A DNA stretch of 64,000 nucleotides from Coprinellus micaceus (lineage: Eukaryota; Basidiomycota; Agaricomycetes; Agaricales; Psathyrellaceae): NCBI GenBank assembly GCA_951394405.1, contig OX596335.1, positions 2,790,001-2,854,000 of the forward strand, in the 5' to 3' direction. The position numbers and the translations under genes are program-made. Shown here piece after piece: positions 1-10,427 of this stretch (its first letter is position 1; each line of letters starts with the position of its first letter). The notes below the pieces were generated by a model. That model made no database searches. It saw only the letters and a program-made list of their open reading frames with translations, and was not told the DNA's origin.

Positions 1-326
1 TACATGTTGAAGACGCTAACGGCACTGAGAGCACCAGAGTCCCACTGCTTCTTGTAGTTTTCGAGGGTGGGGTTCAGCGAATCTGCGAACTTGCCAATGA
101 TGGGGATGGTCCAGGCGGCACCGGGGAGATGACGCTTCTTGTAGCGATAGACGGCCTGCTCGAGGGCGAGGAGGGAGAGGACGATGGCGGTGGTGGTGAA
201 GAGCCATGTGGAGGTGCCTTCGCGGGGGAGGTTGAGGAAGGAGGGGCGGGGGATGCTGAGGAGGGGAGAGCTGGTGGAGGAGGGGAGGGTGGCCGACGCA
301 GACCTGTACAACGAGCTGAAGACCAT
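1..326 (-). CDS. ERG5: Sterol C-22 desaturase (CYP61), N-terminal part, cut by window edge
   Basis: The minus strand reads MVFSSLYRSASATLPSS, then a hydrophobic segment (TSTWLFTTTAIVLSLLAL, about residues 36-53), then YRYKKRHLPGAAWTIPIIGK and WDSGALSAVSVFNM. The last two motifs are characteristic of ERG5, the ER-anchored cytochrome P450 that introduces the C-22 double bond in ergosterol synthesis; the hydrophobic stretch is its membrane anchor. The ATG at 326 is chosen because it begins the continuous frame and places the anchor at the N-terminus. The gene runs off the left edge, so the haem-binding Cys region is not in the window. It is divergent from the surface-protein gene at 1028. Identification is by recognised family motifs, not alignment. 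Confidence 0.85.
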   Translation of the reverse strand, partial: MVFSSLYRSASATLPSSTSSPLLSIPRPSFLNLPREGTSTWLFTTTAIVLSLLALEQAVYRYKKRHLPGAAWTIPIIGKFADSLNPTLENYKKQWDSGALSAVSVFNM

Positions 327-1027
327 GGCTGCGTTGGGAGAGAGACGAGGCGCACATCTTGAATATGGCACGATAGTATTAATATCCACTTTCTTTTTCT
401 CACCCAATCAGAGCGCGGGACCCGGCCAAGCCCGGCTTGGTCGCTCTGTCTCCTCCACCACACGCCCAGGCACTGCGCAGAGGAGCATAAGCACGTCCAT
501 GTCACTGCCCGATCCCTCGGTCGACGGGACGAGGAGCGACAGAGAAATCCCTCCTCGACCGCTGTCTTTATACCCCCTGCCAGCCCAATTTCAGCGTCGT
601 GCGGTGCGCCTTCAAGGGCCCTGCCAGTCAGATTTGACGCTCGATGCTGGGCCCTGAGCGCTGAGCTGTCCCAAGGATGTCGGTTCGACTGGTTCCCATG
701 ACGAAGTGACAGTGGCCAAGGAGTGGTTCGCGGTTGTTCATGATGAACTCGGGTCTCCGCGATTTCTCCGCCCAGGTCACGCTTTCTCCCCCTGCCGAGC
801 TCTGGCAAGCCTGGGGCAGCGGACCCCCATTCCGCACTCTCCCTGGTTGCAGGGATCCACTAACGTCATGTTCCTATAAATGAAAGGGCGATAAGCATCG
901 GAGCCATTCCAGACGGGGCGTGCCCAGCACACGCCTGCCATGGGCGCCTGTCGCCGCTAGAGAGGCACCGCCGGGAAGGTGGCAGCCAGGCAACGGTCAC
1001 TTCTGTCCTAACCACCGTCCATGAGCC
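327..1027. promoter_or_regulatory. Divergent intergenic region between ERG5 and a surface TM protein
   Basis: About 700 bp separate two divergent starts (326 minus, 1028 plus), so both promoters must lie here. CT-rich tracts occur at 388-402 and 441-460. No RNA gene or conserved coding frame is visible; the open frames here are unremarkable and GC-driven. Confidence 0.4.
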
Positions 1028-2509
1028 ATGCTCCCCTCGTCGTGGGCGTCATTAGGCTCCCTGCGTCATAACACTGTATGGGCGCCTAGCCTCTTTCTGC
1101 TTCTGGGCTCGTGGCTGCTGCCTGCCTGCCTCGCGATTCTTGTCAACTCGACAGTCGACGACACGTTTCCGGATCCTAGGACAGGCGACAAAATCCTCTA
1201 CACCCCAGACGGCGCTTGGAACGAAGGAGGAGCAGGCTGTGGGCAGTGTATCACGCATCCAGACGAACGGTCTGTGTACAGGGGGACGTGGCATGAAGGG
1301 ATGGTGTGTGACCATGTTTTACTGCACCGATCAAGGGCGCTAAACGGCTACGGCCAAAGTCTGGGGGGAGCAATGGCACCCTAGTTGCCTCGATGGCGTT
1401 CACTGGATCTGCCATCTATGTCTACTGTGTCTTGCCTCGAAATAGCTCAAGTGGCTACGCCGACCTCGCATTCACCCTCGACAATCAGCCCGTTGGCACA
1501 TTCCAACGGACAGCACCTGGCGGGGAAGGTTACGACTACGACGTCCTCGTCTTCAGCGCCACCTATCCGAGTGGCGACAAGCGACATCATTTCTTCGTAT
1601 CGAGCGGGAAGAAGGATGGGCCTTTTTCTACGATAATTCTTGACAAGATTGTTTATAGGTGCGTTTGGGTGCACCTCCCTTCTCGAACGACTCCAATTTA
1701 GAGGCACCCTCACAGCTATGACGATGGGAAAACGACCTCTTCCGCAGGAACAATCGCAGGCATTGTCGTAGGGGCCCTTGGCGGTGTCGCACTACTGTGC
1801 AGCGCACTATTCTTTCACTTCCTCCGGTATAGACGGAGACGGCGTAATAAGCCCTCCCAAGGACCCGTCCTCATCGACCCCGACTTGGACGACGACGGCC
1901 AACCCATTGACTACCCCACGGTCGAACCGTATACCCAGTCACACTCTGGGGAGAATAACCAACCGAACTCGAATCACATCCGGTCAGGGAGTGCTGGCTC
2001 GCCTACGACAGCCACATCCCCAACGTCTTCCAGAGCAGCAAAAGGTCGACCAAGGGTGCCTCTACAGAAACCATCACAAGCCTCCATAGCACTGTCCCTG
2101 CCCTATTCCGCCAACGATGTCGATATCTACGATCCGTACGGTCGATTATGTGAGTTCCGCCACCCTCGTACCCCAAACATTCGTCGCTGACTGCCACCTT
2201 CATTCCTTTCCTTGGCCATATTGTTCTCGGTCTGAACGTGACAATGCGGTACGGTTGTGCACGATAGCAATCTCGGCCAGTGGCACAGGGACCGCGTCGG
2301 AGACTTTGCCCGTGACAGCCACCTCCACCATCTACGGCGCAGCATCCACGTCTTCAGGAGGGTCGACAACTGTGCGTGGTGGCGATAACCAGCCGCCACC
2401 CGCCTACGAGTCGATACCGTTGATGCCTCGCAAGGGCATGGGCGATAGGGAAAGGAAGGATAAGCGGGGGAGTACGGAGAAGAGTAAGGGCTTGTCACCA
2501 CCTCGGTGA
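1028..2509 (+). CDS. Secreted/type I membrane protein with basidiomycete lectin-like ectodomain
   Basis: Four exons fit: 1028-1303, 1360-1658, 1716-2149 and about 2289-2509, giving about 409 aa. The first three junctions keep frame cleanly; the last intron (139 nt) is less certain. Residues 1-37 contain a signal-like hydrophobic stretch. The ectodomain holds TPDGAWNEGGAGCGQC, TWHEG and GSAIYVYCVLP, a pattern common in mushroom-fungus surface proteins. A single membrane segment (GTIAGIVVGALGGVALLCSA) is followed by basic RYRRRRRN, the stop-transfer signature. The cytoplasmic tail is rich in Ser, Thr and Pro and ends in PPPAYESIPL. Function is unknown; a role at the cell surface is inferred from the topology only. 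Confidence 0.7.
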
Positions 2510-2768
2510 ACTCGACGATAGGGACGCCAGGAGCCGACGCGACACCAGATGATACCCAGTAATGCCTTTTTTGCTATCGCTCACTGTATCAGCTACAGAG
2601 AATGGATTTCGCCGAAAAGTATCGTCCAGGATACGCAACTGAAAAAAAAACACTACAAACCGAATCGTACTAGCGCGGAATTTGTCATGGAAAAAAAGCA
2701 TACCCCTTGAATAAAATACTCCACCAAAGCCATAGAACCCACTCATACCCCATCCTTACCAGAGGGAG

Positions 2769-3820
2769 TCAGAACAGCGCACTCCTTCTCTTCTCCCTCA
2801 CCGCCAAACACCTCGCCTGCCCGTTCCCTGACATCATCATCTTCGCCCTCTCATCGTCATCCACATCCCCCCATGGAACGACGCTCCAGTGCGGTTTAAT
2901 ATCGCGTGCGATGCAGTCCAAGAGCCACGCCAGCAGGTTCGTGCGCTCCGACTTGGAGCCGGCGTTGGCATCCTCGAATGACGAGTTCTCGGACAGCGTA
3001 GACCGGTTGTTCAGTTTAAGAGGCTTTAGACGGGAGGATGAATTTTGAGAGGGTGGCGTAGACGCTGAATAGGGTTGAGCCGTGATAGAAGTCAAGCCAG
3101 GAAGCGGAAGTGGGATGTGTAGAGGGAGAGGAAGCGGCAGCCACCCAGTCACCGTTGCGAGAGAAATTCGACGGTATTCATTGGATTTCTTCACAGGCTC
3201 TGGAAACGCGCCAACCCGATGGGGGAGCACCAGAGGCCTCAAAGCTAATTTCGGTTTATCTTGCGATTCCTGACCATCGCTAAGCAATCTCCTCAGCCCG
3301 CCCAGCCGCCCCGGCTCCCTTGCATTCGTAATTGAGGTAATCAGAGTCCCCGGAGGTTTAGGAGGAGAGGGGCTTGGAGGATGCGAAGGGGGGGCTGATG
3401 GCGGGGGCGTCGACGGTGCTGTGATCGAACCTGCATAGGCTGACGACGACGATGCGCTTCCCCTCAAACTCGGACACGAAGGAACGGACTCCGATCCAGA
3501 GGCAGACGAAGTGATCCAAGTAGGAGCAGGCAATGACGAGCGTCTCAGCGAGGTTGTCAGCACGCGCGCAAGGTTGTACCGTCCGCAGGGCGAGCGACCA
3601 CGGTGGGTAACATCGACGTAGGTCGTAGCTTTCGATGACGTAGACGTTATGGTAAGCGCCCGAGGTTTCAAAGCGGGGGTGTATATGGAGTCAGAGCAAT
3701 CTTGCTGGAGCGGCGAGTGAGCAGGTGTGGATTCGGGGCGGCTGGGTGCCGAAGTAGCACACTCACTGGATGGCCTTGGAAGAGACTCACCAGAGCCTCG
3801 GAACCCCTGATTCCTGCCAT
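2769..3820 (-). CDS. Hypothetical Ser/Pro-rich protein
   Basis: A 30-nt first exon (MAGIRGSEAL, 3820-3791) ends at a good GTGAGT donor. An 86-nt intron joins it in phase to a 312-codon exon (3704-2769), for about 321 aa. The middle is low-complexity (APSTPPPSAPPSHPPSPSPP). The C-terminus looks globular and conserved in style (NLLAWLLDCIARDIKPHW, then VVPWGDVDDDERAKMM). No catalytic motif or membrane segment is recognised. A second frame across 3650-3330 is also open for about 105 codons, so the exon model is not beyond doubt. It lies tail-to-tail with the TM-protein gene ending at 2509. Confidence 0.5.
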
Positions 3821-4152
3821 GGTATTATCCTGAGGTGCGGGCAAGGGAATGCGAATATGGGTGGCGGCGAGGCAATTCGAGGAGGTTCCAACGTCGCGCA
3901 CATCCTTTAGATACCCCAGGTAATAGGGGCAGGCTGCATTCCATTTCGACTTCGACTAGGCGCCCACTAATGGGAACCCGGACACATTGCGTCACTGGAT
4001 CACTGCTCCAGCCACGGCCTTAAGTATTAGATGTGCAATGGAGCCCAACAGTCTTTTAGCGTCATAAAGAGCTCCGCTTCAAGAAGGGCATACAAATAGG
4101 AGGAGAGAGCGAGGAGAGGAAGTCTCAGAATCATATCACCTTCAGCACAATC

Positions 4153-4737
4153 ATGTTCAGACAAGCCGCCGTCCGCAACCTCAACGCCCCCTTCGTCGCG
4201 CGCAGGGCATTCCACAAGAGCCCTGTCGCCGCTGTAAAGACACCTGGGGAAGTTGCACACGATGTTAACATGGGCCTTGGAAAGGGGCTGGCGAGTGCGA
4301 TTGAGAAGGGGGAGAAGGTAGCCCACAAGGCGGCCGAGACCATTGGTATGTTCCTGTCGCAGGAAATATTGACGTTTTCGTGTTGACTAAACTACCTGTA
4401 GGCTCTGCAACGGAAACGATCAAGGCTGCAACCGGCGAAACTCAGGCTAAAACCAAGAGCTACGCCGACCAAGCAGCGCGGTCCGCCTCGGAGACAGCAA
4501 GCCTTGCTGGAAACCAGGCCAAAGGCGCAATGAACCAAGCATCACAAACAACGAAAGAGACTTACAATGAGGTATGCACCGGCCCTAATAACATGTGCAC
4601 CGTATCCCCTTGACCACGTCGTTTAGGCCAAGTCAGAAGCCGGCAAAGCAACTCAAATGGGCAAGCAAAAGTTCAACCAGGCTGGAGCAGGAGCTCGGGA
4701 AGCTAAGCGCGACTTCCAGAAGGAGGTTTCGCGATGA
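4153..4737 (+). CDS. Small mitochondrial LEA-like protein
   Basis: Exons 4153-4345, 4402-4571 and 4627-4737 splice in phase to 157 aa. The N-terminus (MFRQAAVRNLNAPFVARRAF) is basic, amphipathic and free of acidic residues, as in a mitochondrial presequence. The rest is hydrophilic, rich in Ala, Lys, Thr and Gln and made of imperfect 11-residue-like repeats (for example AATGETQAKTKSYADQAARS, then GNQAKGAMNQASQTTKE). This resembles late-embryogenesis-abundant proteins, which are disordered in water and protect membranes and enzymes under desiccation or stress. No catalytic motif is present. The next gene downstream is also mitochondrial (ATP11), in the same orientation. Confidence 0.7.
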
Positions 4738-4995
4738 GATGACTGTGGTCGACTGCTTAGAATCAGTTCACTTTAAATGTACCAGTGTACATATAGTATC
4801 GCTCACGTTGTATGACTTGATCCTCGTCATGAACATTGCAAGGTCAAAGCCATGATGGTCTGAGTGGCGGTGACATCAGGTCTGATACCCGTGCGCGTGA
4901 TCTCGTGTCAGCCTGACAGCTCGGAGACGTGTCGCGAACGGAACCATTTCTCTGTTTTTGTCACCACCACTTCCCTGTGAGTTAAAGGGACTAGA

Positions 4996-6242
4996 ATGTA
5001 CCGCCAAATCCTTCGTCGCGCGTCTGCGCATTCTCTCCTCAGGGCCCAAACTCATCAAACGACGTTCGGACATACCCCATTCTTCGTTCGCGGTATCCAG
5101 ACTGAGAAGTACATTGAGAAGCTGCAACAAAGGGCCAAGGAGTGAGGGATTTTACCGCCTCAGTATACCCCAAAGCGTGACTGTTCTCATAGATAACCCT
5201 CACTCATCTCACCCCTCTTTCACAAACGGAATGATTCCCTCGTTATCGCAGGGCAGGAGTCTCGGTCAATGAACTGAAGCAGAAGGCCAAGGGGGTGTTG
5301 GAGAAGCAGAGGGAGAAAGAAAGGCAGGAATTGGAGAAGACACTACCTATCAACCAAGCACACGCCTCTTCAGTGAAACTCGGTTCGTCGTCGACCTACC
5401 AGACGTCTGCTGAGCAGCCAGTCCGAAAGGCGCCGGCGAAGGAGCGGAAGGATAGTTCTCCCGTGAAGGTGCGTATCACTCTGCCATAGACACATTTTCG
5501 TGCTTTGAACTCCTTCGCTCAGCCCCTCTCGAATATTCTGAACCTCGAGCGCCTCTTCAGTTCGCCTCATACCGCCGAGCAGGTCAACACCCTCTGGACA
5601 CTCTACCATGCCAAAGCCAATGGCGGAACCGGCCGGGGAGCGGTGTGCGCGTCCGTTCCTTTGGAGCTCTACGAGTGCATGGAGTCCGTCTCCCAGAAGT
5701 ACCCTGCTTTCGTCGTCCCCCTCCCTCGACCTCGACCTGCCGACGCAGAGCCTCTGAAGGATGGCGAAAACGACACGGCATACGAATTCTACTTTACGCA
5801 GTGGTCATTCCACGAAAAACCCCCCGTGCCCAACTCTGTGGATCCTAACAACCCCTTCGATATTCCCTCATCGAGGAACTCGACCAACCCCCCATTAGCA
5901 ACGGTCCTCTTCACACCTCTGCAGGAGTATAAATCCCGCCAGACCTTCGCCACACCATACCTGATCGCGACGTTCTACACCGACCTTGCGACTACGCACA
6001 ACACTGTGCTTATGCGTGGTGAAATTACGCCGTCAGCTGCAAGCGCCGGTGGTGGGCCCGACAAGTACCTGTTGAGTCAGGAGGACACACAAGTGCTTAT
6101 TCTGATGCTCCAGAGGTTCTACCTATGGGACCAGAAGAGTGACGCGGAGACGAGTGCAGCGAAGGTGTTGCAGACGTTCCACGAGAAGCCGGAGGACTTC
6201 AGGTGGGAGGACCTTGTCAAAGCCTCGAGTCTGACAGCCTAG
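4996..6242 (+). CDS. ATP11: F1-ATP synthase assembly factor 1 (ATP11/ATPAF1)
   Basis: Exons 4996-5141, 5252-5468 and 5523-6242 join in phase to 360 aa. The first about 35 residues (MYRQILRRASAHSLLRAQTH...) form a mitochondrial targeting sequence. A charged coiled segment follows (ELKQKAKGVLEKQREKERQE). The C-terminal two thirds carry the ATP11 domain: LSNILNLERLFSSPHTAEQV, then LWTLYHAKANG, and near the end VLFTPLQEYKSRQTFATPYL and LILMLQRFYLWDQ. ATP11 is a matrix chaperone that binds the F1 beta subunit during assembly of the F1 hexamer. Length fits the fungal family. It ends 97 bp from the convergent SDR gene. Confidence 0.87.
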
Positions 6243-6338
6243 TCGATGAATAGAGGGGTATCCTAGGGCAGTATAAGTACAGTACAGTGTCCGGGAGATA
6301 TATTAGAAGTTGTGGACCATAAAACGTGTGAATCGTGG

Positions 6339-6998
6339 TCATTTCGAGGATATCAGAGGACGCTCTTGGACCCATGCCCTCCCCTCCACTTCCTTCACGG
6401 CAAACGCTGCAAACCCCTTTCTTGCCAGCGTAGTGCCGATCATCCCATCCCCGGTGTACCCAGCCACGACCTCTCTATTGTCGCTGTTTGTCAAGATCGG
6501 CACCCGCACGATCGTCCAGTCCAACTCATCTCCTTTGTTGCGGAATACCTCTCCTATGGCGACGATGTCAGCGTAGGCGCGGGGCGCCAACGTGGCTACT
6601 CCTCGGATGAGAGAAGCGTAGGCGAGGCTGAATTTGTCCTTGGGATCCTTGATAGACGCTGTGCCGAGGAGGACGATCCTCTTCACCTTCCGCTCCTTCA
6701 TGAGGTCGACGATATCCTCGTAGGCCTTGGCGAGTGGTGTGCCTGGCGGATGGAAAGTTCCTGGTCCGAGAGCAGACAGGACAGCGTCAACGCCTTCAAG
6801 TGCTTGGACAAGTACCTCGCGATCGGTGAGGCTGCCCTTGACGACGATGACAGAATCATTGGAAGAGAGATCTTCGGGCAGCTTCTCGGGAGAGCGAGCG
6901 TAGACGACGACTGAGCATTGCTCGTAGACTTGGAGGGCCTCTCGAATCAGAAGGATTCCGGAAGGGCCTGTTCCCCCGAGAATGAGGAGGCGAGGCAT
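6339..6998 (-). CDS. NAD(P)-binding atypical SDR / NmrA-like protein
   Basis: A single exon of 219 aa. The N-terminus MPRLLILGGTGPSGILLIRE is a Rossmann strand with the GGTGPSG dinucleotide-binding loop. VVYARSPEKLP is the second strand with the Arg that often selects NADP. Later segments (GVDAVLSALGPG, KRIVLLGTASI, LDWTIVRVPILT) follow the order seen in atypical short-chain dehydrogenases with an NAD(P)-binding_10 or NmrA fold. No classical YxxxK catalytic pair is evident, so it may bind nucleotide as a sensor or act on an unknown substrate. Substrate cannot be inferred from context. Confidence 0.75.
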   Translation of the reverse strand: MPRLLILGGTGPSGILLIREALQVYEQCSVVVYARSPEKLPEDLSSNDSVIVVKGSLTDREVLVQALEGVDAVLSALGPGTFHPPGTPLAKAYEDIVDLMKERKVKRIVLLGTASIKDPKDKFSLAYASLIRGVATLAPRAYADIVAIGEVFRNKGDELDWTIVRVPILTNSDNREVVAGYTGDGMIGTTLARKGFAAFAVKEVEGRAWVQERPLISSK

Positions 6999-7145
6999 TT
7001 GGGTGGTGGTTGGGGCTTAACACACTGCTGCCTTTCGCAGCACACTTACCTGGGCCTGGCGCAGTGACTTCGAACGGAACCATTGGAAGATCAATGATGG
7101 AGCGCCATTCACGGACATTAGATTGAAGGATATTTACAAGGTCTG

Positions 7146-7928
7146 CTACTTGTAAGGTGCGGTCGCCCATCCTCCCATCCCGGATGCCTCCTTCTCCAAC
7201 GCGAGGATCGCCTTCGTGGTTGGATTGCTCTCCGACAAGTCGAGTGGGGCCATGTTCCTCTCGTATAGGCGCCCGAACCGCTCGACAAGACCCGGAATCT
7301 CGTCTTCTATGGAAACCTTCTTTCCTGTCGCGCTCTCGATGCTCCCAGCCTCCACTCCGTCAAGGCCACATGCGACCACCTCGTCGAACCAGCCACGCGG
7401 CTCGTGTGTGACGTTCATGGCGAAACCGTGCGACGTGAGGCGATGACGAACTTGGACACCGATGCTTGCAATTTTCGTTCGCGAATCGAGGAAGACGCCC
7501 GTGTGCTCGGAGGGGGAGAGGGCAAGGCCGTGGGCTTCCTTGAGATGGAGCTCCAGGGTCTTTTGCATGCGACAGACGTAGTCGCGTGCCCCCATGACCG
7601 GAGTGTAGCGCGAGAGGTCGAGAAGAGGGTATCCGACGATCTGCCCAGGACCATGATAGGTCAGCTGGCCGCCTCGCGACGCGGTGACAAAGTCAGCTCC
7701 GAGGGCATTGAGGCGCCTGCGTTCGTCGTCGAGCTCCGGTTCTGTTTGCCTGCGGCCAGCGGTGTACACTGGACGGTGCTGGAGGATGAGGAGGAGGTCA
7801 CTGTGTGTGGCTGACTCTCGACGGGCCTGGAGCTGGATGCGGTGGAGAGCCTCTTGTAGGTGCCACGCGGGCAGATAGGGGAGAGGCGGACGGAATGAGT
7901 GGAACAGGATCGGAGGCAAGGAAGACAT
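7146..7928 (-). CDS. LIP2: Lipoyl(octanoyl) transferase, LipB/LIP2 family
   Basis: Intronless, 260 aa. Motifs of the biotin/lipoate transferase fold appear in order: LLILQHRPVYTAGRR near residue 47, RGGQLTYHGPGQIVGYPLLD near 84, TKIASIGVQVRHRLTSHGFA near 150 (its Lys is the expected catalytic Lys), and VACGLDGVEAGSI near 185 (its Cys is the expected acyl-thioester Cys). The enzyme moves octanoate from mitochondrial acyl carrier protein to apo-subunits of glycine cleavage and 2-oxoacid dehydrogenase complexes. Residues 1-25 are Pro-rich and not a clear presequence. It is divergent from the ammonium transporter gene (302 bp between starts). Confidence 0.88.
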   Translation of the reverse strand: MSSLPPILFHSFRPPLPYLPAWHLQEALHRIQLQARRESATHSDLLLILQHRPVYTAGRRQTEPELDDERRRLNALGADFVTASRGGQLTYHGPGQIVGYPLLDLSRYTPVMGARDYVCRMQKTLELHLKEAHGLALSPSEHTGVFLDSRTKIASIGVQVRHRLTSHGFAMNVTHEPRGWFDEVVACGLDGVEAGSIESATGKKVSIEDEIPGLVERFGRLYERNMAPLDLSESNPTTKAILALEKEASGMGGWATAPYK

Positions 7929-8230
7929 GGTGGCTGTGCGCGACTGCGAGACTCACTCGGCCGAGCGCCTGCGACTGGAATGGGCATGGGGATGCTATCA
8001 AGGTTTGCAACGCGATAAGCTACAGTCGAGTCGAGTCGAGTCTCGAGGGACGCCACCGGACACTGTTCGTCAAAATCTCTTATCTGCAAGACGTCACATT
8101 GCAACGATAAGAAAAGCGCCCCTTGCCGGGTGATCTTTGTGGGGCGCCGGTATCGGAGGTTGCAAGGCTTATATGTGTCCCATTTCAAAATTTCAGACCA
8201 TCTTCCTCCTCCTCTCCAACTCTCCTCGCC

Positions 8231-10062
8231 ATGTCCGACTCCATTCCAGTCCCACTGTGAGTCCAACGCTCCCCCGCTCCCCCCTCCTCTAACCCCTCCA
8301 ACAGCACAAATGTCTACGACCGAGGCGATTTGTCTTTCATTATAATTGCCGGAGCCATGGTTTTCTTCATGGTTCCTGGCCTCGCCTTCCTGTACTCAGG
8401 ACTGTCTCGCCGGAAGAACGCTCGTATGTGCCCTCCTCGACTCACGCAGAGTATCTGTCTCACTCTTCCCAACAGTGTCCCTAATTTGGGCAGTCGCAGC
8501 CTCCAACGGCGTGGTCATCTTCCAGTGGTACTTCTGGGGATATTCATTAGCGTTCTCAACGTCGGCGACCAACGGGTTCATTGGCAACCTCCGCAACATC
8601 GGTCTGCGCCATGTCCTTGCAGGGCCCTCGCCAGGAAGCCCCCTCATCCCCGACATACTCTACAGCTTCTTCCAGATGGGGTTTGCCTGCGTAACCGCCG
8701 CCATTCTTATGGGTGGACTTGCTGAGCGTGGTCGTGTGCTACCAGGCATGGTCTTCATCTTCGTATGGATGACTCTGGTCTACTGCCCTCTGGCATGCTG
8801 GGCGTGGGCTAGCAACGGTTGGGGGTTCAAGTGGGGTGTGCTCGACTTCGCTGGTGAGTGACCTTACGACATGCTCATCGCAACTCGACTGACACCATCT
8901 TAGGCGGAGGACCCGTCGAAATTGGTAGTGGGGTTGGTGGTCTTGCCTTCTCCTGGGTTCTCGGTAGGCGTGGCGAACGTCAGCTCGTCAACTTCCGTCC
9001 GCACAACGTCAGCTTGGTTTACCTCGGAAGTGCGTTCTCACTTTGAGATATATACGTCCCCATGGTCTAATCCATTCTTCTTTTCTCTAGCCGCCATGCT
9101 CTGGTTCGGGTGGCTCGGTTTCAACGGTGGCAGCGCTTTCGGTGCCAACATTCGCGCCATCGTCGCCATCTGGAACACCATGATTGCTGGAGGATTTGCT
9201 GGTGTTGTCTGGTGCGCCCTCGACTTTAGGTACGAGCGTCGCTGGAGTATGGTCGGCCTTTGCTCTGGTACTATCGCTGGTCTCGTCGCCGCTACTCCTT
9301 CCTCTGGCTACGTCCACTTGTGGGGCTCCGTCGTGATTGGGATCCTTTCCGGAGCGATTTGTAATTTTGCAACCAAGGGTACGTGCCTAGCTCAATGTGC
9401 TTCCGGCCCGAACGGGTTTGCTAACGATGCAATTTACAGTTAAATACCTCATCCGCATCGACGACGCACTCGATCTATTCGCTGAGCACGCTGTCGGTGG
9501 AATCGTCGGTTTGATCATGAACGCATTCTTCGCGGCGTCGTCAATCATCGCACTCGACGATGTCAACGTTGGCATCGACGGGGGCTGGGTTGACCACACT
9601 TGGAAAGCGCTTTACAAGCAAACCGCTTACGTCGCTGCAACCTGCGCCTACACCTTCGTCATGACTGCCCTCATCGCAAAGGGTATTGACATGATTCCTG
9701 GACTCAAGCTCCGTACTTCTCCTGAAGGCGAGATCCTTGGTATTGATGAGACCGACGTGAGTGCTCTTTCCCTCAGTTCTCTTGATCTTCATGTTGAACC
9801 CGTGGATCCTTTTCAGATCGGTGAATTCGCCAGCGATTACATTGAGCTGCGCCGCGACGTCTACGATCAATTTGGTACCACCTCTCGGGCTTCCACCAGC
9901 AAGGTCGACTACGTCGCAGGTGGCGACCGACACGGCGTCAACGACAATGAACTCGGCCGTCCGACTGCTCCCGAGCCCAAACTCGACCCTATCAGCGAGA
10001 AAGCGGAGACAAATGGCAACGGCGCTACGCCTGCCCAGGTGAATGGGGATGCATCACATTGA
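8231..10062 (+). CDS. Ammonium transporter, Mep/Amt family, Mep1-type pore
   Basis: Seven exons (8231-8256, 8305-8423, 8476-8853, 8904-9029, 9091-9378, 9440-9756, 9817-10062) join in phase to 499 aa with about 11 membrane segments. Family signatures are FLYSGLSRRKNAL, SNGVVIFQWYFWGYSLAFS, GWLGFNGGSAFGAN and AEHAVGGIVG. At the first twin-histidine position the sequence is GGGPVEIGSG, so Glu replaces His, while the second His is kept (AEHAVGG). In yeast this Glu is found in the high-capacity Mep1/Mep3 type and His in the Mep2 sensor type; assignment here is by that residue. The cytoplasmic tail (after GIDMIPGLKLR) is hydrophilic. Role: NH4+ uptake at the plasma membrane. Confidence 0.93.
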
Positions 10063-10427
10063 ACCTTGTTCTCGCACCCTTCAAAAGTAGTGCCCACTTG
10101 GTTCTGTCCAAAACGACAGGCCATACATATCCCAGCACTCTTCCAGCATTGCCCAAACTCAGGAAACCTCATAATTGTTGTCATCAATCGACCACGCTCT
10201 GTCCACAACACCCTTCACCGTCGCATCTCTCATTCATTCGGGCACACTCTCACCTGGTCATAACTTACATTCGCTCTTTGCTTTCTGACGCTCTTCTAAT
10301 CAGTGTTGTACTTTATCTTTGCTCACTTTTCTTCACTTGGGGAATAGCTCTTCGTTAGTTGTCACATTATTGTAAAATACTTGGTCCCGGGAATATATCC
10401 AGCATCCGATGCTCCTCATCGTTCCTT
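10063..10427. other. Convergent 3' intergenic region
   Basis: This lies between the ammonium transporter stop and the prenylcysteine oxidase stop. It is T- and C-rich and presumably holds both 3' UTRs. No gene is seen. Confidence 0.4.

Noticed and set aside
74..808. 244-codon open frame on the minus strand
   Set aside because: Out of frame with the clear ERG5 N-terminus; low-complexity Pro/Ser from GC-rich DNA.
7404..7814. Open frame on the plus strand opposite LIP2
   Set aside because: Antisense shadow of a well-supported gene; no family features.
8020..8046. GTCGA microsatellite as a regulatory site
   Set aside because: Only about four units; no evidence beyond simple repetition.
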